In this document: positions 7,225 to 14,528 of the stretch, one piece after another
Position numbering within the stretch: the first letter of the stretch is position 1
How the letters are laid out: each line of letters opens with the position of its first letter
NCBI GenBank assembly: GCA_050298695.1
Contig: JBNKUQ010000077.1
Location: 1-15,628, forward strand
Origin: CANLBN01 sp050298695
GTDB lineage: Bacteria; Pseudomonadota; Gammaproteobacteria; Pseudomonadales; Cellvibrionaceae
Direction: 5' to 3'
DNA length: 15,628 nucleotides
Position numbers and translations under genes: made by a program
The notes under the pieces: generated by a model
Databases searched by the model: none
What the model saw: the letters and a program-made list of their open reading frames with translations, nothing else
What the model was told of the DNA's origin: nothing

Positions 7225-7243
7225 GATCGTTCGATCCAGTATA
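7225..7243 (-). promoter_or_regulatory. Candidate promoter with palindrome for the SPFH unit
   Basis: On the - strand TATACT (7243-7238) is a five-of-six match to a sigma-70 -10 box. It is followed directly by the palindrome GATCGAACGATC (7236-7225), which would cover the start of transcription. No good -35 box is visible, so this may be an activated promoter or a chance match. It lies between the upstream gene's terminator and the AGGAGGA ribosome site. Confidence 0.35.
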
Positions 7244-7247
7244 AGAC

Positions 7248-7275
7248 AAAAAAATCCCATTGTCCTAACTATGGG
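7248..7275 (-). terminator. Intrinsic terminator of the FGE-like gene
   Basis: Read on the - strand, CCCAT (7275-7271 complement) pairs with ATGGG across a ten-base interior that can itself close two further pairs on a TAGG tetraloop. A run of seven T follows almost at once (7254-7248). It lies 12 bases past the stop of the gene at 7288-8136 and separates it from the SPFH unit. Confidence 0.75.
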
Positions 7276-7287
7276 GCAAGTGCAGGT

Positions 7288-8136
7288 TTATTTGGCAACC
7301 CTAAACCCAATATAGGCTCCTCGAAAGGTGGGGTATTCATCAAAAACGATATCGGCGCCAATGACATCGGTAGTAAAGGACCAAGCGCCGCCACGATGAA
7401 TGTGGGTCACGCAGCTTCTGTTGTCGGTGTCTTTACCTGGAATGACCCTGCCAGGGAGGCAGTCTTCGACCCACTCGCTAACGTTCCCAAGCATATTGTG
7501 TAAACCAAATGGGTTGGCTTCGAATGATAGTGCAGGTGCGGTTTTTTGATTATCCCACTTACTGCCACAACCATCACAGTTTGCATGGTTACTGTCGAGC
7601 TCATCGCCCCAATAGTAATAGGAATCTACATTGGCAATGGCGGCATATTCCCATTCTGCTTCTTTTGGCAGGCGATATTGTTCGCCGGTCTTGTTGCTTA
7701 ACCATTCCACATAAAGTTTGGCATCTTGCCAGCTCACATGAATAACTGGTCGGTTTTCACGTCCCCATGTTTCATCAAAAGGGTATTGGCATACTTCGTC
7801 GGTTTCTTTACACGGAGGATTGAGGGGGCGATTTTTGTAAGCCCATGAAGATTTTGGTGCTTGGCAGCCACCGTCTTTAACACAGGCATCGTATTGGGCA
7901 AATGTCACTTCTGTTTTGGAAAGCTCGAAGGCATCAATATGCAAGGTGCGTTCTTCTCGCTCGTCATAAGCACATATTTTAATGTTATCTGGGCAGGCTA
8001 AGGTCTCTAGATGTCCCTCGGGTATGGTGATCATCTCGGGAGTAGGTATTTTGGCTAATGTTTTTGCTGTCGTAAAGGTTGGCAGTAAGCAGGCAAGAAT
8101 GATGGGTAAGCATTGAAGAAAAGTGTTCCTTTTCAT
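7288..8136 (-). CDS. Secreted FGE-sulfatase-fold protein, probably not a true FGE
   Basis: A 282-residue protein with a signal peptide (about residues 1-24, cleavage near TTA-KT) and a formylglycine-generating-enzyme (SUMF1-type) domain. Landmarks are ELSKTEVTFAQYDAC, RPVIHVSWQDAKLYVEWLSN, YRLPKEAEWEYAA, NPFGLHNMLGNVSEWVEDCL, RGGAWSF and the C-terminal GFRVAK. The paired active-site cysteines that catalytic FGE carries between the RGG block and GFR are absent: the segment from RGGAWSF to GFRVAK has none. No sulfatase gene is nearby. It is therefore more likely a structural, binding or different-chemistry member acting in the periplasm, with several cysteines that could form disulfides. Its start ATG 8136 has a modest AGGA site. 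It is transcribed divergently from the phosphodiesterase gene and ends in a good terminator. Confidence 0.88.
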   Translation of the reverse strand: MKRNTFLQCLPIILACLLPTFTTAKTLAKIPTPEMITIPEGHLETLACPDNIKICAYDEREERTLHIDAFELSKTEVTFAQYDACVKDGGCQAPKSSWAYKNRPLNPPCKETDEVCQYPFDETWGRENRPVIHVSWQDAKLYVEWLSNKTGEQYRLPKEAEWEYAAIANVDSYYYWGDELDSNHANCDGCGSKWDNQKTAPALSFEANPFGLHNMLGNVSEWVEDCLPGRVIPGKDTDNRSCVTHIHRGGAWSFTTDVIGADIVFDEYPTFRGAYIGFRVAK

Positions 8137-8253
8137 ATCCGTATATTCCTAGTCGTGTAAATTCTAAAAGAGAGCGATTCTAATGTTATTTTTTACGCCA
8201 ATCAAGCTTGGCCTTAAAGCGTTAATTTGGTTTTTTAAGCAATGATTGTTGGT

Positions 8254-8285
8254 TTGTCATTTAAGTATCACATTAGCGCCATAAT
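8254..8285 (+). promoter_or_regulatory. Candidate Pho box and -10 element
   Basis: TTGTCAT (8254-8260), four bases, then GTATCAC (8265-8271) form two heptamers with an 11-base period. They match the PhoB consensus CTGTCAT-N4-CTGTCA(C/T) at six and five of seven positions. CATAAT (8280-8285) sits eight bases downstream, where the -10 box of PhoB-activated promoters is normally found. The start of transcription would be near 8292, giving a leader of about 65 bases. The products of the genes downstream fit phosphate starvation control. Confidence 0.5.
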
Positions 8286-8303
8286 TTGGAAAGATTTCTT
8301 CGT

Positions 8304-8331
8304 TAGTTTGTAAATGCCATTTTGTAAACTA
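8304..8331 (+). promoter_or_regulatory. 28-bp dyad in the leader of the phosphodiesterase gene
   Basis: TAGTTTGTAAA (8304-8314) and TTTGTAAACTA (8321-8331) surround TGCCAT. As RNA they form an 11-bp stem with two G-U pairs and a six-base loop; as DNA they are an imperfect operator-like palindrome. The arms also contain a direct repeat, TTTGTAAA, at 14-base spacing. No T-run follows, so it is not a terminator. Confidence 0.45.
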
Positions 8332-8356
8332 TCAATATTACAACGGAAATCTAGCC

Positions 8357-9712
8357 ATGAATAAAAACAGATTAAGCCGTGTACTAGCGGGATCAATGTT
8401 AGTGATGTGTTTTATTCTGCCTTTAGCGAATGCAGATAATATTGATTGGTTTGACCACTACGACCAATCATTGAAAAAAGCGGATCAATACAATAAAAAT
8501 AATGGTGGGTATTCACCAAAAGTTTATCGAAGTGAAAATGTGCAGTTAGGTCTCCGGCCTTTCTTTTTGGTTAATGCAATGGATTCAAGTCCACTTAAAG
8601 ATCAATTAGCACAATGTAGTAAGGGGCCTTTTCGCAAAACAGATTTTTCGATAGCTCACCGTGGCGCACCCTTAATGTTTCCTGAGCATACGCAAGAATC
8701 TTACGAAGCCGCCGCAAAAATGGGTGCTGGCATTTTAGAATGTGACGTTACCTTTACTAAAGATCGGCAACTGGTTTGTCGCCATTCCCAATGTGATTTG
8801 CATACGACAACCAATATTTTAGCTACGCCTTTGGCAGAGAAATGTTCAGTCGCTCCGCAATTCGATAGTGCCGGAAATTTAGTAAATGCTTCCGATATTC
8901 GTTGTTGCACATCAGATATTACGGTTGCCGAGTTTAAAACACTCCAAGGAAAAATGGATGCAGCTAATCCTAATGCAACGACGCTTGAAGGATATATGAA
9001 TGCGACGGCAAGTTGGCGCACCGATTTATATTCGAGTCGAGGTACCTTGCTAACTCACGCGGAAAGTATTGCATTGTTTAAAAAATTGGGCGTTAAATTC
9101 ACTCCGGAATTGAAAAGTCCCAGTGTGCCTATGCCTTATGAAGGTGACTACACACAAGCAGACTATGCTCAACAACTGATTAATGAATATAAAGCCGCAG
9201 GTATTTCACCAAGCAAAGTATGGGCGCAGTCCTTTAATTTAGATGATGTCATTTATTGGATTAATAATGAGCCTAGTTTTGGAAAGCAGGCGGTTTATCT
9301 TGACGGCCGTTACGACGATCCTAGCTTTGATCACACCGATCCATCGACATGGAATCCTTCCATAGAATCGCTAGTGGCTCAAGGCGTAAACGTTCTGGCA
9401 CCTCCCATGTGGATGTTACTCGATGTTAATCCTTACGGTGAAATTATTCCATCAGTCTATGCCAATGCAGCAAAGGCTAAAGAATTAACTATTATTACGT
9501 GGACATTTGAGCGCTCTGGTTTATTAAAAGACAACGGTGGCTGGTATTACCAAACGGTCAATGGTGATCGTAGCGGTATTGACGTGATTGATAACGACGG
9601 CGATATGTTTGAAGTATTAGATGTGTTAGCGCAGGAGGTTGGCATTATCGGTATTTTTTCCGATTGGCCAGCAACGGTGACTTACTATGCTAATTGCATG
9701 GGATTGAAATAA
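8357..9712 (+). CDS. Secreted glycerophosphodiester phosphodiesterase
   Basis: A 451-residue GDPD-family enzyme that hydrolyses glycerophosphodiesters (deacylated phospholipids) to glycerol 3-phosphate and an alcohol. A signal peptide covers about residues 1-26 (cleavage near ANA-DN), so it acts in the periplasm or outside the cell. Catalytic and metal ligands are recognisable: H101-R102-G103 (IAHRGAPLMFPEHTQ), E110, E128 and D130 in LECDVTFTKD, and H143 in VCRHSQCDLHTTTN, followed by the TPELKSP strand and LAPPMWMLL. The protein is longer than the usual 250-350-residue GDPD, with an N-terminal extension of about 75 mature residues and extra cysteines, a layout seen in secreted long GDPDs. 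The ribosome site is weak. A Pho-box-like promoter precedes it, and the nuclease follows after 65 bases. Confidence 0.93.
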   Translation: MNKNRLSRVLAGSMLVMCFILPLANADNIDWFDHYDQSLKKADQYNKNNGGYSPKVYRSENVQLGLRPFFLVNAMDSSPLKDQLAQCSKGPFRKTDFSIAHRGAPLMFPEHTQESYEAAAKMGAGILECDVTFTKDRQLVCRHSQCDLHTTTNILATPLAEKCSVAPQFDSAGNLVNASDIRCCTSDITVAEFKTLQGKMDAANPNATTLEGYMNATASWRTDLYSSRGTLLTHAESIALFKKLGVKFTPELKSPSVPMPYEGDYTQADYAQQLINEYKAAGISPSKVWAQSFNLDDVIYWINNEPSFGKQAVYLDGRYDDPSFDHTDPSTWNPSIESLVAQGVNVLAPPMWMLLDVNPYGEIIPSVYANAAKAKELTIITWTFERSGLLKDNGGWYYQTVNGDRSGIDVIDNDGDMFEVLDVLAQEVGIIGIFSDWPATVTYYANCMGLK

Positions 9713-9777
9713 GTGGTCTTCAAATAATTATTTATCACAATAACTTTTTAATCACGTTTTTATGTTAGGAGATAGGC

Positions 9778-12700
9778 ATGCTATTGCGCAAAATGCTATT
9801 GACGGTGTTATTCAGTCTTGTTGTTTTCCCCGCTTTTGCAGCACCTGATTTATATTTTTCTGAATATATCGAAGGCTCTAGCAACAATAAAGCGTTAGAG
9901 ATTGCTAATACTATGGGAGCAACCGTTGATTTATCGAGTTACGAAGTGCAAATTTATTTCAATGGCAATACAACACCAGAATTAACGATTCCACTTGCCG
10001 GCACGATTGCCAATAACACAGTCTTTGTTTTGGCAAATAGCAGCGCCTCGCCTGAAATATTAAATGTAGCAAATCAAACCAATGGTGCTAGCTGGTTTAA
10101 TGGTGATGATGCCATTGTTTTATTAAATAGCGGCACGGTAGTGGATTCCATTGGACAGATTGGTGTTGATCCTGGTGTGGAGTGGGGTATCGATAATGAA
10201 TCCACTCAAAATAATACACTGCGTCGAATTGAACCAGTGCTACAAGGTGATAACAATACCAATGATGCATTTGATCCTAGTTTTGAATGGGCAGGTTTTC
10301 TTCAAAATGATTTTTCAGGTTTAGGTTCATTCTCTGGAAGTGGAGTCGTCGTTGCTAATATCATTATTAACGAATTAGATAGCGATACTCCCAGCACCGA
10401 TAGCGTCGAATTTATTGAGTTGTATGACGGTGGTGTTGGAAATACCTCTCTCGATGGTCTTGTACTGGTCTTTTTTAATGGCAGCGATGATGCCAGTTAT
10501 CAAGCAATTGACCTTGATGGTTTAACAACGAATAGTCATGGCTATTTTGTTATTGGCAGCGCAGGGGTTGAGAATGTAGATCTAGTGGCATTTACGACGA
10601 ATGGCATACAAAACGGTGCGGATGCCGTGGCATTATTTGTAGGCAATGCTGATGACTTTACCAATGATACCCCAGTGACAACGGAAAATTTAGTAGATGC
10701 TATTGCTTACGATACTGATGATGCAGACGATATTGCCCTATTAAGTGGTTTAAATCTGACAAAGCAAATTAATGAAGCTGAAAATGGTGATAAAGATAAG
10801 CATTCCATTCAACGTTGTGGCGATAGTTTTACACAAACGCTTCCAACACCCGGCAACGTTAATAGGTGTAGTCCTGTTGATGAAGTGGGGCAATGTAATG
10901 CTCCTGCCACATTGATCAGTGCCATCCAAGGCAGTGCCGATAGCAGTCCTTTGGTAAATACGAATGTAGAGGTTGAAGGGATCGTCGTTGGCGACTTTCA
11001 AAGAGATGACCAGCTAAGAGGTTTTTATTTGCAAGAAGAAGTTGCCGACCAAGATGATAATGAATCAACTTCGGAAGGTATTTTTGTTTTTGCCGACACC
11101 GATGTTGTCGATGTGAATGTAGGGGATCGCGTGCGTGTAGCAGGCGGTGTTGTGGAATTTTTTGGTCAGACACAAATGACTAATATCAGTGGTGTTAGGT
11201 TGTGTGAAACTGGCTTAACACTTGCTCCTACAGTTGTGACTTTTCCCGTGGAAACTGCCTCGGCTTTAGAGCCAGTAGAGGGTATGTTGGTTACGATTCC
11301 ACAAACCATGGTGGTGACGGAAAATTTTAATTTGGGACGCTTTCATGAAGTTTCTTTAGCTTCTGAACGTTTATATCAGCCTACACATCTTGTACAACCT
11401 GGCCCAAGTGCCCTGGCATTACAAGAGGAGAATAATTTAAAGCGCATTATTCTTGATGATGCAAGTACACAACAAAATCTAGAAATCGTGTCTTATCCTG
11501 CACCGGCACTCAGTGCTGCCAACTCCTTACGCAGTGGTGATACGGTTGCTTCGATAACCGGAGTGATGAGTTACAGCTTTGATGCTTATCGTATTCAGCC
11601 GACAAATACCCCTAATTTTGTCAGTACTAATGGACGTACGGCAGAGTCGGAGCTTGCAGATCATAGCGGAAATTTAACCGTCGCCAGTTTTAATGTGTTG
11701 AATTATTTTAATGGCGATGGGCAGGGAGGTGGTTTCCCAACCGCTCGTGGTGCTGATACCTTTGCTGAATTTGAGCGTCAACGAGCGAAAATTATCAATG
11801 CTTTATTGGCGATAGATGCCGACATTGTCGGTTTAGTTGAGTTAGAAAATGATGGCTATGGGCCACTGAGTGCCATTCAAGACTTAGTCAATGGATTAAA
11901 TAGCAAAGGGCAACATTATGCGGTTGTTAACCCTGGTGTGAATCAAATTGGCAGTGATGCGATTACCGTTGGATTTATCTATAAGACGGACCGTGTTGCA
12001 ACCATAAATGCAACGGCTATTTTAAATAGTCGTGTTGATGCCCGTTTTATTGATACGAAAAACCGTCCCGCATTGGCGCAAACATTTAAAAATTTAGCTA
12101 ATAATAGTGTTATCACTTTGGTAATCAATCATTTTAAATCCAAAGGGTCCGCCTGTGATGACGTGGGCGACACGGATCAGCAAGATGGCCAAGGTAATTG
12201 TAATGGTACGCGTACTTTAGCGGCGCAAGCCCTAAGCGATTGGTTGGCAACGGACCCAACGAATAGTGGCGATGAGGATATTATGATCCTCGGTGACTTG
12301 AATGCCTACGCTAAAGAAGACCCAATTTCCACATTGGTTAATGCGGGCTATCATGATTTATTAAATGCTAAATTTGGTTCAAGCGCTTATTCATTTGTCT
12401 TTCAAGGACAATCTGGCTATTTAGACTATGCATTAGCAAATGACGCACTCTTACCGCAAGTGGAAGATGTTGCCGAGTGGCATATTAATGCTGACGAACC
12501 ACGCGCTTTGGATTATAACGAAGAGTTTAAAAGCCCTGAACAGGTGATTCATTGGTACTCTCCTGAACCTTATCGCGCATCGGATCATGACCCGGTGATT
12601 ATTCGACTAAACCTACAGGCTGATTTGTTAGGTGATTTTAATCGTAATGGTGAGCTAGATCGCGATGATTTTTACCTGTTAATTGATGCGGTTGTACAAT

Positions 12701-12801
12701 ACCGGCGTAATATTCTAGATAAAAACTTTGATTTAAATAGCGATAACCAAATTAATGGCCAGGACATTTATTTTTGGTTGGATTTATTGATATCTGCTTA
12801 A
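9778..12801 (+). CDS. ExeM/NucH-type extracellular nuclease with dockerin-like tail
   Basis: A 1007-residue secreted nuclease. In order: signal peptide (1-21, AFA-AP); a lamin-tail domain starting DLYFSEYIEGSSNNKALEIA (about 23-185); a second lamin-tail-like domain (about 194-345); an OB-fold region (about 378-500); and an endonuclease/exonuclease/phosphatase domain (about 631-945). The last domain has catalytic E688/E690 (GLVELEN), N784-H785 (INHFKSKG), D840/N842 (GDLNAY) and D936-H937 (SDHDPV). The C-terminus (about 950-1007) holds two EF-hand-like loops, DFNRNGELDRDD (953-964) and DLNSDNQINGQD (985-996), as in type I dockerins. It should degrade extracellular DNA, for example for phosphate or nucleotides or for biofilm turnover. 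AGGAGAT six bases before ATG 9778 fixes the start. It is probably cotranscribed with the phosphodiesterase gene. Confidence 0.94.
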   Translation: MLLRKMLLTVLFSLVVFPAFAAPDLYFSEYIEGSSNNKALEIANTMGATVDLSSYEVQIYFNGNTTPELTIPLAGTIANNTVFVLANSSASPEILNVANQTNGASWFNGDDAIVLLNSGTVVDSIGQIGVDPGVEWGIDNESTQNNTLRRIEPVLQGDNNTNDAFDPSFEWAGFLQNDFSGLGSFSGSGVVVANIIINELDSDTPSTDSVEFIELYDGGVGNTSLDGLVLVFFNGSDDASYQAIDLDGLTTNSHGYFVIGSAGVENVDLVAFTTNGIQNGADAVALFVGNADDFTNDTPVTTENLVDAIAYDTDDADDIALLSGLNLTKQINEAENGDKDKHSIQRCGDSFTQTLPTPGNVNRCSPVDEVGQCNAPATLISAIQGSADSSPLVNTNVEVEGIVVGDFQRDDQLRGFYLQEEVADQDDNESTSEGIFVFADTDVVDVNVGDRVRVAGGVVEFFGQTQMTNISGVRLCETGLTLAPTVVTFPVETASALEPVEGMLVTIPQTMVVTENFNLGRFHEVSLASERLYQPTHLVQPGPSALALQEENNLKRIILDDASTQQNLEIVSYPAPALSAANSLRSGDTVASITGVMSYSFDAYRIQPTNTPNFVSTNGRTAESELADHSGNLTVASFNVLNYFNGDGQGGGFPTARGADTFAEFERQRAKIINALLAIDADIVGLVELENDGYGPLSAIQDLVNGLNSKGQHYAVVNPGVNQIGSDAITVGFIYKTDRVATINATAILNSRVDARFIDTKNRPALAQTFKNLANNSVITLVINHFKSKGSACDDVGDTDQQDGQGNCNGTRTLAAQALSDWLATDPTNSGDEDIMILGDLNAYAKEDPISTLVNAGYHDLLNAKFGSSAYSFVFQGQSGYLDYALANDALLPQVEDVAEWHINADEPRALDYNEEFKSPEQVIHWYSPEPYRASDHDPVIIRLNLQADLLGDFNRNGELDRDDFYLLIDAVVQYRRNILDKNFDLNSDNQINGQDIYFWLDLLISA

Positions 12802-12906
12802 TAATACATTCCCTGATTGATTTGATGAGGTTTATTTTTATTATTTAACACTGTTCCAGTCTCAAATAGCGTACAATAGCTACCCGATTTTTTTACCCAA
12901 AAACAG

Positions 12907-13054
12907 TATAGGAGCCTCTGAATAACGACCTGCGTTGCGATTACCGCGTTAAAATTTAGCTCAAATCGGTCATTTGTCACATATAAACCCCCTCTTTTCG
13001 CTAAATTTTGCCTTGTACACACTGCCTCGCCTACGTTTTTCAGCGGTTCCTATA
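12907..13054. mobile_element. MITE-like element, 148 bp, TATA-flanked
   Basis: The ends GGAGCCTCTGAATAACG (from 12911) and, read inverted from 13050, GGAACCGCTGAAAAACG agree at 14 of 17 positions. An internal AAAATTTAGC (12951-12960) recurs exactly inverted at 13000-13009, 40 and 41 bases from the two ends. The whole element is thus one long imperfect palindrome. TATA directly abuts both ends (12907-12910 and 13051-13054), as expected of a TA or TATA target duplication made by a Tc1/mariner-IS630-type transposase. No transposase is encoded. It lies between the nuclease and yejK, ending 12 bases before the yejK start. Confidence 0.8.
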
Positions 13055-13066
13055 AACAATAAATTT

Positions 13067-14101
13067 ATGCCTCTGATTGATATTGTCGCCCATCAAATTT
13101 TACGTCCGAATCCCAACAACGCCTCTACAATCGTTTCCAGTGATTCGGCATGGCCGAAGAATGGTTTGGTTGAAGAGTGTTTCCGGGAAATGAAACATGC
13201 GGTTATGCGCCGTTTTAGCAAGGATTATGGCCGATTTTCTGATAATCATATTGACCATCCTCTATCTGCATGGCTGAAAGAGTTTAAAGAGGAAAAAATA
13301 AACTTTAACAGTTTTTCTCAAAAAGCAATAAATCACTTTAAAATAGAATTAGATAAACTTGAGTTACCACTAGAAAGCTTGCTATTTTTTGCCTATGAAG
13401 TATTAGAGCATGAAGAGTTATTACATATTTTTCTGCTACAGCAAACGCATGCATTGCAAGTAGATTCTACTGTCACGATCAATGAAACCTATTATCTTGA
13501 TACCAATAATGTTCAATTAGCAGCGAAAGTCAATATTACCGATTGGCTTAGCGATGATCTTCAGCGCTCAGAGAATGCGCTTACTTTGCTACGTTGGCGA
13601 GGGGAAAGAGAGCTAACCGAGGTCTTTGAAAACTTTATCGGTTTTGCCGATAAAGTCGATCTAAGAGCCGATACCGAACAATTTTTACAGGCTGTTTCAA
13701 ACTATACTGATAATTTACCAGAAGAGCATATCCATCCAACAAAACGTAAAATTGTTGATTTTTGTTTAGAACAAGATAGACAAGGTAAATCGGTAGCTAT
13801 TGATGATTTATCTAGACAGTTGCAAGAAGAAAGTCACTTACCGGAGTTTAAACGTTTTGTCGATGATACTCACATTTTTTCTAAAAAAGAACTTATCCCG
13901 GATAAATCACAACTGCGTCAGTTTGTACGCATTAGTGGTAGAGATGAAAAGCTTAGTTTAAGTTTTTCGTCCAGTTGCCTTGGTGACAGTATTGAATATG
14001 ATAGTGCATCAGACACCTTGACGATACGCAACATACCATCTTCTCTAAAATCGCGATTAAAGAAGCACTTGAAGAATATCGATCCATCGGTTGAGAAATA
14101 A
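13067..14101 (+). CDS. yejK: Nucleoid-associated protein YejK/NdpA
   Basis: A 344-residue member of the YejK/NdpA family of nucleoid-associated proteins. Matching blocks are PLIDIVAHQIL at the start, the central YYLDTNNVQLAAKVNITDW (YLDINHADIVARIDLTEW in E. coli), LRWRGERELTEVFENFIGF, KRKIVDFCLEQDRQGKSVAI and the C-terminal DTLTIRNIPSSLKSRLKK. It is expected to bind the nucleoid; the molecular role of the family is not well defined. I place the start at ATG 13067: it aligns with the family N-terminus, whereas the frame running upstream to a TTG at 12974 only translates the inserted MITE. No convincing ribosome site precedes it (AACAATAAATTT), and the MITE occupies the place where promoter and ribosome site would lie, so expression may depend on the element. 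Confidence 0.93.
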   Translation: MPLIDIVAHQILRPNPNNASTIVSSDSAWPKNGLVEECFREMKHAVMRRFSKDYGRFSDNHIDHPLSAWLKEFKEEKINFNSFSQKAINHFKIELDKLELPLESLLFFAYEVLEHEELLHIFLLQQTHALQVDSTVTINETYYLDTNNVQLAAKVNITDWLSDDLQRSENALTLLRWRGERELTEVFENFIGFADKVDLRADTEQFLQAVSNYTDNLPEEHIHPTKRKIVDFCLEQDRQGKSVAIDDLSRQLQEESHLPEFKRFVDDTHIFSKKELIPDKSQLRQFVRISGRDEKLSLSFSSSCLGDSIEYDSASDTLTIRNIPSSLKSRLKKHLKNIDPSVEK

Positions 14102-14167
14102 ATTTTCACAACTGATGCAAATGCACTTTTATATACTCTAGCATCGTTCGCAGTACAGCGGAATTTT

Positions 14168-14367
14168 CTAAACGTTGCGAATCCCTTGGGGCGATATGGG
14201 CCAGTGCGATGATGTTGCAACATTTGGGTTTTGATGGCGGGCATAATACTATTTTGAAAGCCATCGAAGTGGTTTTAGCGAAAGGAAAAAACTTGACGCC
14301 AGATATGGATGGCTCTGGTTCTATGAAAGCGCTTGGTGATCAAATTATGGAGACAATGGCGTCTTAG
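14168..14367 (+). pseudogene. C-terminal remnant of isopropylmalate/tartrate dehydrogenase family
   Basis: The frame from 14191 to the TAG at 14365-14367 reads AIWASAMMLQHLG, then AIEVVLAKGKNLTPDMDGSG and MKALGDQIMETM. This is the characteristic end of decarboxylating beta-hydroxyacid dehydrogenases (IPMDH, isocitrate and tartrate dehydrogenases), which use NAD(P) and a metal. Just upstream, in the next frame, LNVANPLG (14168-14191) supplies the preceding conserved ANP block. Joining the two needs one extra G in the run at 14188-14191, so a frameshift is likely. The N-terminal 300 or so residues are absent; yejK occupies that space. There is no start codon or ribosome site. It is most likely a deletion remnant. 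Confidence 0.7.
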
Positions 14368-14413
14368 GTTTTATTTGTAACGAAAACACCAGCGTTGACG
14401 CATCGTTGCTATT

Positions 14414-14439
14414 TAGTAGCCCTGTATAGTAGCCCTGTA
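14414..14439. repeat. 13-bp tandem duplication
   Basis: TAGTAGCCCTGTA occurs twice in direct succession (14414-14426 and 14427-14439) in the non-coding stretch between the dehydrogenase remnant and the lipoprotein gene. It is probably a replication slippage event. Nothing else was recognised in 14368-14528. Confidence 0.8.
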
Positions 14440-14528
14440 CGGGTTATTTTGCATTTAGCTTGCATCGCTCTAATAATCGTAGGCTTACTTATAAATACCG
14501 AAATTGACTTGATGTGGCGATAAAAGCC

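Noticed and set aside
8307..8328. TTTGTAAA direct repeats as a second Pho box
   Set aside because: The spacing is 14 rather than 11 bases and the heptamers do not resemble CTGTCAT; they are better explained as arms of the dyad.
10750..11173. Antisense open frames of 83 and 85 codons in the nuclease gene
   Set aside because: Antisense shadows of a conserved domain region with no start signals.
12855..12897. Terminator after the nuclease gene (TAGC...GCTA then T-run)
   Set aside because: A four-base stem with an eight-base loop and bases between stem and T-run does not make a convincing intrinsic terminator.
12974..13066. Longer N-terminus for YejK starting at TTG 12974
   Set aside because: The added 31 residues are translated from the MITE and do not align with the family, whose N-terminus matches the protein begun at ATG 13067.
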